A DNA stretch of 64,000 nucleotides. Origin: Polytrichum commune. Lineage: Eukaryota > Streptophyta > Polytrichopsida > Polytrichales > Polytrichaceae. The DNA lies in the NCBI GenBank assembly GCA_950295325.1, contig OX485803.1, positions 2,170,001-2,234,000 on the forward strand, written 5' to 3'. The position numbers and the translations under genes were made by a program. Shown in pieces: positions 36,966 through 48,087 of the stretch (positions within the stretch are counted from its first letter, which is position 1; each line of letters opens with the position of its first letter). The notes beneath the pieces are model-generated. The model was given only the letters and a program-made list of their open reading frames with translations, was not told where the DNA came from and did no database searches.

Positions 36966-38690
36966 AAGTTCCAATACCCGAATAGGCAACCAGCTACTAG
37001 CATGGACCTTAATACAAACCCTCTCATCCACTAATCCAATGTCTTCTAAGTTCTCTTATTCTTTTCTTTTCTTTGCTCCTAAGTAATGAACTAATCTAAC
37101 ACACTAATTTCACTAACTCCTACCTAATCACCACGTGCAATCTTTAAGCTCTAAGAGCTCACTCACTTGTGAGGCATTGAGAGAGAGAGAGCTTAACTCA
37201 CTAACTTCACTAAAAACCAATCCCCCACACACGTGGCTCAAGCTCTTAAGAGCTTGCTCCCTTGAGAGCACTTGATGGAGAGAGATGAAAATGAGAGAAA
37301 AACCACCTTAAGTAGCAAAGAGGGAGAGAGGGAGAGAGGGAGAGAGAGGTGAGGATAGGGTGAGAGGATTAGCACCTCCAATCACAATCCTTTAACCCTC
37401 TCCTCCAAAGTAGGGATTAATCCCCATCCACCAAGCTTCCTTCTTCCTAAACTAACAAAGTGGATCCAAAAGTGGGCATTTAACCCGCGGAGGTCACCTT
37501 GCTTCACCTTACCCCCCACTCACATAATCAAGGCATCCTCTTATTGAAATCAAACCTTGAAATAACTACACAACACATTCTAATGCCTAAACTTAAATCT
37601 ACACCACACTTCACTCTTTTTATGTTTTGTGAATAATCATAACACCTCAAAATCAAACTAAAATTGGTTTCGAAGAGTTAATCACCACATGTGGGCACCA
37701 TTTTGGGCTCACACCAAGTTTGAGTTTATTCTGAACCTACATTTAAAGATTTTTTCATGGAGAGGGAATAAGCTAATGTGTAGAATCTCCCTTCACCTTT
37801 GACACAAGAGATTTTCCACACGGTTTCTTGCTTAGTTTCTTACAAAATTTAAGAAACTTAATTTTTTAACTCACAAAATACCAACTACTACTTATGAGCA
37901 ATGAACGGGGAGTACCGAACTTTAGTTACGAGCTAGCCGAATTTTTTTGGAGATTTCCGAATGAGTTCGCAATGATTCGGACGGGGTACCGACTTAAAAT
38001 TGTTAAGGTTGAAAATTGACCGGTTCAAATGAGAAAAGATCGGCAATATAGCCGGTTGAGGCATCATATTTTAGGATATTTACCAAGCCAATTTTTAAAT
38101 TTTAGGCAAGTAGCCGAAGGGTCTAGGGATAGGGCGGAAATTTCTACTAAGGTAATATTAGAGTCATGACTCATAAGGTCAAGAACCATGGAGGCTAATT
38201 AATTTAGGGTTGGTTCCGTTCATTGGGCCGATTAGGGTTTTGAGGCTTTAAGCACCCAAGGGCCATCTCTCACGAGTATAAGGAGTTTGAGTCCCTTGTG
38301 CAAAGTATCTCATTCCTCTCACTCCTCTAAGTACTAGGATTTCTCTCTGTGCTCTTTCACTACTATTTTTCCGCTTCTATTTACTGCGATTGTTTGTTTG
38401 TACTCCACCTGCGATCTACTCGGATCCACGTTTGTTTGTGTGATTTCTCTTTGTTTGCGACGATCATTTGTTTCTGCATCCACCTGCGATTTAGTTGGAG
38501 ACATTTGTTTCGGAGGTCCAGTTCGAAGGTCTAGTTCAGAGGACATGGACTTCATAATCATCAGGTTCGAACTTACTCCAATTCGGTGCAATTTGCGGTT
38601 AGCTTTTCGATCCTTTGGAGTTTAATCGCCCCCATGCAGTGATTCGTGTGCTTCGGGATCAAGGTATATCATATACCAACTGTCTCAATC
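36966..38690. other. Gene-free stretch with simple repeats
   Basis: GGGAGAGA repeats at about 37318-37350. Words with CCGGTT, TCGG and GGTACCGA occur at 37900-38060, resembling the element at 50326-50551 only loosely. No coding region recognised. Confidence 0.4.
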
Positions 38691-38694
38691 ATAC

Positions 38695-40278
38695 AAGAAC
38701 ATTGTGTCATTTATTCGCACACAATTATCCCCTTCAAGGCAGATAGGCCTCCAAAATTGGGAGGGGTGATTGAATTAGAAAAATTACTAGCACACTGTGG
38801 GCATGATCGCTACTAAGAAGGTTCAAAATTTTCCTCCTTCGTTGATGTGATGGCTTGTAAGCGTGAATTTTTAGCTTTCAAACTACAAGCCACCACTGAA
38901 TGGGGAGATAAGACTTGTAGAGATTTATGGGGCATGATCACATATAATCATTCTTTGCAAACCCGATATCCTAATAGGTTTGTCCTTGTTGATTTGGCTA
39001 GAGTACAATGTGTACCGTACGTTAAGGGCAGCTTCGACGCTCTCTTGCCGAATAATTATTAAAAGTAAAAAAATAGTGTTCAACACCTAGAAATAGTATA
39101 TTCATATTTTCGGCAATTTTCTCTTTTAATTTTTAAAATTCAGCTTAAATTCATTTTTAATTTTCTATTTAAGCTTATATCTTGTACATCTCTCTTGCAT
39201 TGAATGACAAGTAAGATGTGAGTGAAGAGTAAAGAATGCTCTGTGCTTTATGCCAGTAGAGTGGAGTTGTGTTCAACAATGCATATGGGATATGTAAACT
39301 TTGAGGTGAAGCACCGAGTTAGACTTCATTTTTATAACTCGCATAACATTTGCATAGAGTCTTCAAATGACATAAAATTTGTTGGAGGTGAAAGATTACT
39401 TGATTTGTAAACTTTTCTTAGACCAACAAAATTCCAAAAAAGTTGATCTTCTATGCACAAATGAGCTCCGAAAAACTGTTATGAACGCATTTTAATTTTT
39501 TGATCTTTACACGGCTGCAATGTTTTGTCCATATCTTTTGCATAAAGACTTATTTTGACACAAAACTTATTGGAGGTGGAAGAAGGATTGATTTCTCAAC
39601 TTTTGTTAGTTGGACAAAATTCTATAAAACTTCATCTTCTATGCTCAATTGGACTCCAAAAATTTGTGTACAACACATTTGAAAAGCCTCACCTAGAGTC
39701 TTGCTACTTCTTAACCCATATTCTTTGTGGACTAATGTAAGTGAGCTTGATTACAAAAGGAGCACCTTCTCTCTTTCAAAATTCACATATGCTTCCATTG
39801 TAAGTAAAACTCTAGTGAGAAGTAAAAATTTCTTACTTTTCGGCAATTTTGAAAAATAATTAATTTTATATTCGGCAAAAATGCCAATAATATTCCAAAA
39901 TTTTCGGCGTCAATTTTTAGAATTATTTTGTGCCGAAGCTGCCCTTAACGTATGCTATCAACATCCACTTGTAAAAGGGCGTTTAGAGTCCAAAATTTAG
40001 TAAAAACACGAGTAAGAAACAGACTTGGAAGTTAAAATTTGGAAGCTATGGTTAGAATTGCTTTAGAGGGACCAGATGAAAACTTTGATAATATTCTTGA
40101 AGAGGCAATTCTTTTGTGGAAAACTGAAACCAAATACCGGTTTTTATATGTTAATCCTTCACGTTATGGGTCTTCTGCAAGTGATGCATCTTGTTCAATA
40201 AGTTCAACTATGTTTTCTAATTCTGTGGATACGGATGTAAAAAAAGTTGCATGTATTGTTGTACTAACTAGCCTCTAA
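38695..40278 (+). pseudogene. hAT-superfamily transposase, C-terminal region, split by a MITE
   Basis: The left part (about 38695-39019) encodes LEKLLAHCGHDRY and, after a stop, ACKREFLAFKLQATTEWGDK and DLWGMITYNHSLQTRYPN. The right part (39953-40278) encodes STSTCKRAFRVQNLVKTRVR, then NRLGS, a stop, and NLEAMVRIALEGPDENFD. This resembles the C-terminal dimerisation region of hAT transposases, where a C-E-R-F segment is followed by KTRxRNRL. A 931-bp MITE separates the two parts. At least two in-frame stops and a frame change at the junction show it is dead. The N-terminal part (zinc finger and most of the catalytic core) was not found upstream. What follows 40278 is non-coding. Confidence 0.65.
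39020..39950. mobile_element. MITE inserted in the hAT pseudogene
   Basis: Both ends read CGTTAAGGGCAGCTTCG from outside inwards (39020-39036, and the complement of 39934-39950). TA on each side (39018-39019 and 39951-39952) suits a 2-bp TA target duplication; TTAA just inside the ends would be an alternative boundary. TCGGCAA-type words recur just inside both ends. The element is 931 bp, AT-rich, and its open frames (39222-39740) are short and unrecognised. Confidence 0.75.
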
Positions 40279-40327
40279 ATAATGTATGAACCCTTTTTGG
40301 ATATATACATTTTTTAAAGGCTAAATC

Positions 40328-40385
40328 CTTGGCCCCAAGTTGGTGGGGGCTTGGCAAGGTTCAAATCCTTCCAAGGACACTTGGA
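40328..40385 (+). repeat. Possible SINE (tRNA-derived promoter-like boxes)
   Basis: TGGCCCCAAGTTGG resembles an RNA polymerase III A box with one extra base. GGTTCAAATCC, about 25 bases later, matches a B box. No cloverleaf can be drawn, so it is not a tRNA gene. A SINE fragment is the best guess. Confidence 0.35.
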
Positions 40386-40659
40386 TAATCTATCAACACA
40401 AATTCACCCCTTTAAAAGCATAACATCAAATTTTTTGACAATATATTAAAAAAATAATCCGACATACAATACAAATCTTCAGAAACATACCGAAATGAAA
40501 TTCAAAAAGTCATAAATTTACTGAATGGTAAAGTTAAATATCGGTGTTTAACCGAGAATAAAAATTGGATTTAGGTAGCTTCCGAGAAAAAAAATAAAAA
40601 TCCGAATGTCTTTATAAAAGTTCGGAAATGTACCGATTTTTGTATAAAACTCCCCGGAC

Positions 40660-42360
40660 TGTGCTTATGAGATGTGGAGGGAACCTTGTACACATGAATT
40701 CCTAATTCATTGCAGAGTCAAAACCTCTGGGCAGACGATATCCTACCCCCTACGAGCTTTTGGGGGGAGGAATAATCTGTCAGGGGCAACTGCCCCAGAA
40801 AGTCACCGGAATTTTCTGGGCCCGCCCCGCCCCAACCTTCAAAAAAATCATTGCCCTTGCATTCTTGAAGGCCACTTCTCCACAAATCCCATATCGAGTG
40901 CATCTCATCTCCAAGGTCCAAAATCCAATATATATGTTCACTTTCATTAAGTAAATAAGCAATTGACTGGGATTTCATTTGAAGTCAAACTGGCAATAAA
41001 GCATGAAAATAACTTGGAAGTAAAGAATATTACAAAACCCTCATTAGCATTGAGGTTATAATTTTGTGACTTACCATTGAAAGGGTCTTTGTCATTCTAA
41101 AGTGGAACTTAATTAGGTTAAAAATTTAAAAAAAATTTAAATTTTAAAAATGTTTTTAGTCAATATCTTCTACTTTCACAAAGTATTCATACACACAATC
41201 AGGAACTAATTTAGGTTTTTTGGGTTTAGGGTTTAACTAGAATATTATATAGAAGTTTATATATTACTTAAAATTTAAATATTATTAAATATTAAAATAT
41301 TAAAAAAACCTAAATTAGTTCCTGATTGTGTGTATGAATACTTTGTGAAAGTAGAAGATATTGACTAAAAACATTTTTAAAATTTTAAATTATTTTAAAA
41401 AAAATTAAAATTTTTATCCTAATTAAGTTCCACTTTAGAATGACAAAGACCCTTTCAATGGTAAGTCACAAAATTATAACCTCAATGCTAATGAGGGTTT
41501 TGTAATATTCTTTACTTCCAAGTTATTTTCATGCTTTATTGCCGGTTTGACTTCAAATGAAATCCCAGTCAATTGCTTATTTACTTAATGAAAGTGAACA
41601 TATATACTGGATTTTGGACCTTGAAGATGAGATGCACTCGATATGGGATTTGTGGAGAAGTGGCCTTCAAGAATGCAAGGGCAATGATTTCTTTGAAGGT
41701 AGGGGCGGGGCGGGCCCAGAAAATTCCGGTGACTTTCTGGGGCAGCTGCCCCTGACAGATTATTCCTCCCCCCAAAAGCTCGTAGGGGGTAGGATATCGT
41801 CTGCCAAGCCTCTGGCTATCTTGTCGGAGCAGCCTTGGTGAAGACTCTTTAAGACTCAAAGACTCTTTAAGACAGCTGCCAGGATTCTGGTGGAAGCCTT
41901 TCTTCTTTGAAGTTTCTACTACCTGGTATTATATTGTATTTTTCTTAATGCACTTCTTTTTCATATCCCCACCCCAATCCCTCGAAAGTGGGACTCGGCT
42001 GGCTTTATTGCAGACATGTGGGGCGAGCCCCAGCATCTGCTCTAGTCAAAGCATAGCAGGAAAGATTCTTAGAACAGTGTCTGCAAAGAGTCCACAAAAC
42101 ATCTGCCAAACAAAGTGGTCAAGAAGGGAGGAACCTATGACACGGCCCCAAGGAAGTAAATTGGCTGTTCATTTTGGTCCAACCCAATTTTCTTATTTTC
42201 ATAATATTATTAACCAGTGAGCATTTGTTCATGTGGCTTACGAGAATAGAATCATTTAATGCCACAGCTAGTGCAGTTTCAAACTCAACCCCATGGTTAT
42301 CTTCTCGGGTTCCACATGAATGCATGCACACTGCTTAATAATGTTATGTTGAGGCCATAT
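40660..42360 (+). repeat. Duplicated segment (partner at 55500-55975), interrupted by the fold-back element
   Basis: Outside 40730-41805, the flanks align with 55500-55975: GATGTGGAGG-AA-CTTGTAC, CACATGAATTCCTAATTCAT, CTTTAAGACAGCTGCCAGGA, ATCCCCACCCCAAT and GCACACTGCTTAATAA occur in the same order. The partner copy is uninterrupted at the insertion point and instead has an AT microsatellite further along. Confidence 0.85.
40730..41805. mobile_element. Fold-back (Mutator-like) element with about 500-bp inverted arms
   Basis: The left arm (40730 to about 41221) and right arm (about 41305-41805) are inverted copies with only a handful of differences over about 490 bp, separated by about 80 bp of AT-rich loop. 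Flanking 9-mers AAACCTCTG (40721-40729) and AAGCCTCTG (41806-41814) form a target duplication with one mismatch. Nine-base duplications and very long terminal inverted repeats are typical of Mutator-like elements. No transposase is present; the 86-94-codon open frames (minus 40718-40978, plus 41557-41841) are the same sequence read in each arm. The very high arm identity suggests recent insertion or arm-to-arm conversion. Confidence 0.88.
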
Positions 42361-43497
42361 CAAATTTATAATTAGTGCATTAGAATATAATTTCAACTCA
42401 TTAGAATATGAATTTGAGCAAATGGTCTTGGATCCATCATGTGAAGGTTTTGGGATGCCCTTTCATATATGAGCACCATCTCTGTTCGACCCCTAGCATG
42501 TCTGCACCAACATTTCTTGTACTCTTCCAGTATCAAAGTGGCCATGAATAGTTGGCGGTGTGCAACTTAACGTCAGTTCCCATGTAGTCTACTCGCCCAC
42601 TAGGTTCTAACGGACCTAAAACCCTCTATATGATGGAATCTACATTTCCACTAGAATCTAGTGGACGAGTCGCCTAACCCTTAGGGCCAACTTCCACGTG
42701 CCGGTCCCGGTCCGTTTTCAAAAAACTAAATGAGTGGGTCGGTGAAAAGAGGGTGGTGCCATGTGCCCATCCTTCTCACCCAAAGACCAATACCCCCCAT
42801 GGATGGGTTTCCCACATTTTGTGTTGTGCAAGAACAGGTGCCAAAGGACCGGCAGTCCTAACAGTCACACGAAGGACATGTGCCGGTTAGAAAGCTCTGG
42901 TGACCGGATCGGCCGGTCACCTAGGCTACACCCTTTAAGATACTAAAGATCACTTTGTTCTCCAAGTCCTTTCTTTTGAGGAGTACTCTTAGGTAACGTG
43001 TATTTTATGATTTTTTTAGAATCTAGATTTATTTTATGATATTCTTAGAAACACTCATGAAATATTTAAAAGACTATTTTGGTATCACTTAGGTGTCGCA
43101 TTAAGTTTTGTTAAAACAAACACATGATTATTGGCGGGAGCCGGCCTGAGCAGGGGGCGCAGCCTGCTAGGTTTGTGGGAAGATCGGACGGATGTGGAGT
43201 TTACATCCACCCCATCCACCAGTGGATGGATGCTGCAGCCCTTCCAAGTGGAGGCTTTTTTATTTAGTTTTATTTTCTCATGCCCACCGCTTTTGGGGCA
43301 GCCCAACTAAACCTGTTAGAAACCTAATATGTAAGCTTAACTGGGAGGGTGGCTACGAGAATACTTGTGAGTGTTTAGTTGCTACCATTTCTTGAGTTTG
43401 TATGTTTTTAAGGAATTTTTTGTTGTGGTGATTTTTAGTTATATTATTTAGTGTTTTAAGGTGTAGTAGAGGGAACGGGTCTTGTAAGAGTAGTGGA
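42361..43497. other. Upstream flank of the Harbinger element; no gene recognised
   Basis: Contains CCGG-rich words at 42700-42920 (ACCGGCAG, GTGCCGGTTAG, CGGCCGGTCACC) without clear repeat structure. The outer end of the Harbinger element probably lies here, but no terminal repeat could be matched. Confidence 0.35.
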
Positions 43498-44819
43498 ATG
43501 GACACACATGACAAGATGTGGGCACTTATTTCATCATTTTTTCTTTTCAATGGAGTGACATTACGGTGTATGTCAAGGAAAAGAAAGAGAGCTCTTTTGG
43601 GAAGTTCTTCAATTTTGGAAGAACGTCCTTTTATGGTGAAGGTATTCCCAATTATTATAGCCATTCTCTCATTGTTTGAGCCACAACCTGGACATGTGTG
43701 GTGGAAGGAGCCTCGACAATCAACGCAATGGGACATCATTGAAGGCTTGGTATGGCACACTTCACCAAAGATTGAAGATAGAAAATATCTAGAAGCATAT
43801 CGTATGTCTTATGCATCTTTTATGTATTTGGTCTCCGAGCTTGAGCCTTATTTGCAATCTACTTCTATTCACTTTGTACGTGCTCCTTTAGAAATTAGAA
43901 AAGCTGTCGGTATAGTGTTATACCGTCTTGCTCATGGAATCACTGCAAAAATTATAGCGGATAGGTTTAATGTAGGTACTTCAACAGTACGTAAGTATAT
44001 GAGAATTATTTTGTATGCTTTAGTATCTAGAGACAAGTTATTTGGGAAGTACATTTCGGTGCCTTCAGGTGCTCGTTTAGATAGGATTATAGCAGGGTAT
44101 GTTCAAAGTTGTGGATTACCAAATGTGTGCAGGAGTATAGATAGAAGCCACATTCCTCTTCAACGAAGGCCCGATAAACGTCAAACAGCTGTAGTGGTAG
44201 ATTTCTGGTGTAGAAGAAAAAATTTTAGCTCCGTAGTTCTACAAGTTGTTTGTGACATGGACAAGGTGTTTTGGAATGTATGTTGTTCGGTACCTGGTGA
44301 AACTGCTGATTGAGGTCAATTTAAGATCTCACAGATCTATGAACAGATTCGACGGAGAGAAATATTGGCTACATCAGTTGTCATCGTAGATGGAACACAA
44401 ATCACAAGCATTTTTTACTAGGTGATGCAGAATATCCTAGTAGAACCTACTTGCTTTGAAATTACAAACCGGCAGATGGAGATGTAGACAAAATAAGGTT
44501 TGATAGACAAATAAACGGTGGTAGAGTAAGCATTGAGAATGCCTTTGGATTATTAAAAATACGATGGCGCATTCTTAATTCTATAAATTCTAGGGTAGAT
44601 ACTGCACCATCTATAGTTGTAGGTTGTTGTGTTTTATACAACTTTTGCCAGCTCATGAAGGAACCACTTCTGAGAACGGATCCGGTTCCACTTCACATGA
44701 TGAGAGGCCGACGGCCAGTTATCAGAGAAGGCCGTGCAGCTAAAGAGGCTGGAGAAGAGATGTATGATGTTTTGTTCAAAAATTGGTTAGATGTGCAAGA
44801 GAATGTACCAACCTCTTGA
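43498..44819 (+). pseudogene. PIF/Harbinger transposase (HARBI1-like), broken
   Basis: The open part (43498-44313) encodes 271 residues: a region with AYRMSYASFMYLVSELEPYL, a helix-turn-helix-like segment (ITAKIIADRFNVGTSTVRKY, about 148-167), then the start of the DDE nuclease with SIDRSHIPL (D215). A TGA at 44311 replaces a sense codon before GQFKISQIYE. One base appears lost in the T run near 44411, after which LLGDAEYP and IENAFGLLKIRWRIL (carrying the catalytic Glu) continue. A second TGA follows TYLL (about 44458). The frame then stays open to the stop at 44817. The G of the usual IDGSHI is R here. Three lesions make it inactive. Confidence 0.85.
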
Positions 44820-44852
44820 ACTGTTTGAAACTTGATTGTTATGATTATTTTT

Positions 44853-44975
44853 GAAGAATTTATATAATATACCCCAATCTAGTAAAGGAAATCCGGAGGA
44901 TGTGAATCTGTCATCGGTTGAACTTACAAATACTAGGATCTTACTGGTTATGCCCAGGAATCTTCCGGAGTATTG
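44853..44975 (+). repeat. Fragment of the AACCGGTT-rich MITE
   Basis: Aligns with the inner part of the element at 50326-50551: GAATTTA-A-AATATACCCCAAT, CCGGAGGATG, ATCGGTTGAACTT, ACTAGGATCT and GGTTATGCCC. It directly follows the Harbinger transposase stop. Confidence 0.6.
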
Positions 44976-45189
44976 TTGCCTACATCATCTGCTTGATTAT
45001 TATGAGCATTTTTTGGTAATATTTTAGACATACTCTTTAAATGATATATCACTGGTAGTGCTCAATACCACAGATCATACTAGTATGTATGAAGATAGAG
45101 CATATATATAAGGGTATAATCCTGAATAACAAGAACTATAGATGTAAAAACAAATATACAAATGAAACATTGGCAATGACACCAAACTA

Positions 45190-46110
45190 TCATGGTGTTG
45201 AATTGCGTGCACTATGGAGGTTGTTGCTAAACAACTCTGCAATCATGAGTTGCATCACAGTAGCTTCACACCGAGCCTGCATATCAAGTCGCCTTGTCTC
45301 CATCTCTATGTCCATCTGCTTCATTGCAATGGCTTTATTGGTTTCCATCTGGATATTGTGCATCCGTTCTTGGGCCTCCATCTTGTGCCGTTCTACTTAG
45401 AAAGAACCTTCAGCAAACCTAGTGATTGCATCTGCCATATATGCTGCATTCCCAGTGAATGCATGCTTACGAGAATTTGGTTTCCCATCCACCCCTGGCT
45501 TCATGCATGAAGCGGTCTTGGGAGAAACAATCTTCTCCGAGGCAATTGTTGTGGGAGTACTAAAAGAGTGCTCTCCACTAGCTGTAGACATTGGTGTCTT
45601 AGAAATTCCCCTTTATTCCAAAACAACAGTATCCTCCTCATCTTCTGACAATAACACACTAGTTCCCATATCCACTCCACCAGGAACTCCTTCTCCTTTT
45701 GTTGATCCAGTGAATATCTCGGACATTCGTTCAAACCAATGCCACGAAGATCCTTCTCCACCTGTGGCCTCCTCTGGAGAGTTTTTTTGAACTCTCCATT
45801 CAGCCTTGAGCTTCTCAATCTTCCCCTTGATATGCTCTTCCGTACGACGCACAACTAGTGGCATTTGTCTATAGTGCTCAGTACGAATGTGTGTCCAGTG
45901 TTTAGGTTTTAGATTACCTTTGTGTATGCGAATCCACTCCTCTTGATACAAGTCCAAAATGTTGTTGATGGCATCGTCGCTCACCGCCCGCCAACGGTAG
46001 CTTCATCATCTACCAATGTAAAAGCAACAACAACCTTCTTTTTTTGCACCCTCTTTGGTTTAGAATTGGGTTGTATATGTGTAGTAAGTTTTTGCTTTGG
46101 CTTAAAACAA
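45190..46110 (-). pseudogene. Myb/SANT-like partner protein of the Harbinger element, broken
   Basis: Minus-strand order: KPKRVQKKKVVVAFTLVDDE (about 46070-46010), a one-base frame change at GGR/RAVSDD (about 45980), then NILDLYQEEWIRIHKGNLKP and KIEKLKAEWRVQKNS, a Myb/SANT-like trihelix that binds the transposon ends in this superfamily. In-frame TAA codons interrupt it at 45613 (between VVLE and RGISKTP) and at 45397 (between AEGSF and VERHKMEA). The tail (MEAQERMHNIQMETNKAIAM) is a probable coiled coil, as usual for these proteins. It faces the transposase gene tail to tail, the standard arrangement of PIF/Harbinger elements. Confidence 0.8.
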
Positions 46111-47942
46111 CAAAACCCAAGGGACAAAGTCTCCAGGAAGACTGAGATAGTGTCTATAAGGGTTAATGTCACATTGGATTCAGGATTTTGATAACAACTC
46201 AAGGTCTTTCTTCCTTCATTCCTTCTTAATTCCATTTATTTGCCCACTCTTATGGTTCCTTTGTGCTTCTCCAGTCGTGAGTGATTCCGTCCTATCTTTG
46301 GGTAAGTTTCTATCACTCTATGTCTTGACCTATTTCAGTCGTGAAGCTCAAAAGCTTGGCAAGTAGTCATGGGCAATTCGTCAGGACATAGTCCGGGATA
46401 ATGTCTTTTTGTAACCACATCGTCTTTGCATTTCAAACATCAAACTTGCGATCATTTTAATTTAATTCATCTTAATTCGACTTACAAGTCGTTCGTCAAT
46501 CTTCTCAAAACTGTAATCATCATCTTCATCTTCCACTTATCTGGCAACTTGTCATCACACACATTCACAAGGTCATATATAATCAAAGCATCAACAATAT
46601 AGGCGATATTCCTTGATTGAAGCCTTAATCCATTATAATCTCAAGGTGGTGTGCCTTTGGTAATGTCTTACACTAATCAGGTAATTTTTTTTTTTGAGAT
46701 GGTAATGTCTTTCGCAGCTCGCGGCCTGCTTCTAATTATATCTTGTCTGCGTTCACAACATTAGCTTCACACCTGGTAATGTCTCTGAGTAGGCCTCCAG
46801 CTATATTCCCTTAAGCTAACCTCTCCGTCCTCTCTCTCTCTACCACCCTCGGGTAGATAACTGCCTAGCCTATTGCCTCTCCTGTCTCTCCACTCGCGAC
46901 TCTACCTATCTCTCAACGTTCACTACGACGCTTCCTTTCTCTCTCCCTTTCTCGCTCATTGCCTCTTTGAATGCATGTAGGCGATAGCCAAAGGTCACAT
47001 GCGATTGTCCTTCTCAAAATGCTTTGGCTCTCTGTTCTTGTAGGCGATGGCCTTAACCTCGACTACTTGCCTTCTCTGATATCTCTCCGGTTGTTCGACT
47101 TCTCTCGACATAGTCTATTGCTCAGGTCTTGACTCTGTCACACGATCATCTTCCAAGACTCTTCCATTCACTCGCCTATTTGCCAACATTCTGTGTCAGT
47201 CTTCCGGCTATTGCCTTCGCTTTCCTTCATGGCAAATAGTCTTTAACTTATACATCAGATTGAGGTAAGTCTCTCTCTCTTGCTTATGGCCATCTTCAAA
47301 CTTCGTCTCTTCCTTCTTCTCCCAGACTATTGCCCTTCTTTCTCGGCAATCAGCCTGTGTTTTGTTGACACAAATCACTCACATGACAATGGCCATAGTC
47401 TGACTTCGACCATTGCTAATTCCAGACTCAATTACAAAGTTCCTCGCCCTCTCGACGGATGGTATGTCTATTTTAACACTCAAGGCTATTGCTAGTAATC
47501 ACACAAGACATTTCATGGTTATTAATCACACGACAAACAACTTCCACGTCAAAGACAATTGCACTTCACAAACAGTTTACTCATACTGTCAAATTTCCAA
47601 GTCACATCAGAGTCCGAATCACTCGGCTCTTGTATCTACGTTTATTCCTATAAGCATATTGCCTGGCTAAGTGTCTCTGGCTGAACTCAATCACTGAGCT
47701 TCAACATTCACTGCCTATTGCTATCTATGCTGAGACTATGTCAGATTCTACTCCATGGAAAATAGCCTGGCTGGGCAATAGCCTGTCTCCCTCTTATCAG
47801 CCGAGGAGGAAGGAGGTGGTTACAACCGCCTTCAAACGGCTATAGCCCTCAGTTCACACTGTGAACTAGCTCCTCACTGCCTATCGCTGCTGATACCCAC
47901 TAAGTTAGAAAATTTGAGCTAAACAGCTAGGCGATGGCCCAA
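46111..47942. mobile_element. CT-rich insert or long intron with many copies of a GGCNATNGCC motif
   Basis: This stretch separates the N-terminal part of the Myb-like protein (47943-48087) from its DNA-binding part. From 46868 onward GGCTATTGCC, GGCAATAGCC, GGCGATAGCC, GGCGATGGCC and close variants recur in both orientations, at least a dozen times in about 1.1 kb (for example 46868, 46980, 47043, 47206, 47325, 47484, 47713, 47774, 47930). No coding sense was recognised. Dense short motifs in both orientations recall subterminal transposase-binding repeats. Exact borders were not found. Confidence 0.45.
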
Positions 47943-48087
47943 AAATTGAATTTACAATACGTCGTGGTTTCGGAGTTGTCATTGAAACCACTGGAGGAAC
48001 TGGTTCAAAGCGCTCCACGTGTGCTACGTTAGCACTACTTCCTTCCATCATAAACTCCATGAATGACCCTGACAATTCATCCCCCAT
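47943..48087 (-). pseudogene. N-terminal piece of the Harbinger Myb-like protein
   Basis: Opens with MGDELSGSFMEFMMEGSS and reaches TPKPRRIVNSIF. The acidic start followed by a basic PKPRR stretch suits the N-terminus of this protein. Its C-terminal codons run into GGGCCATCGCC, the first motif of the neighbouring insert, so the frame ends at foreign sequence. Confidence 0.5.

Noticed and set aside
36492-37086. Long overlapping Ser/Leu-rich open frames
   Set aside because: They are produced by the 48-bp tandem array, are open in two frames at once and have no start or domain context.
40718-41841. Twin open frames MKSQSIAYLLNESEHIYWIL in opposite orientation
   Set aside because: They are the two arms of one inverted repeat. 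The diverged arm at 52975 has a stop in the same frame, so there is no sign of protein conservation.
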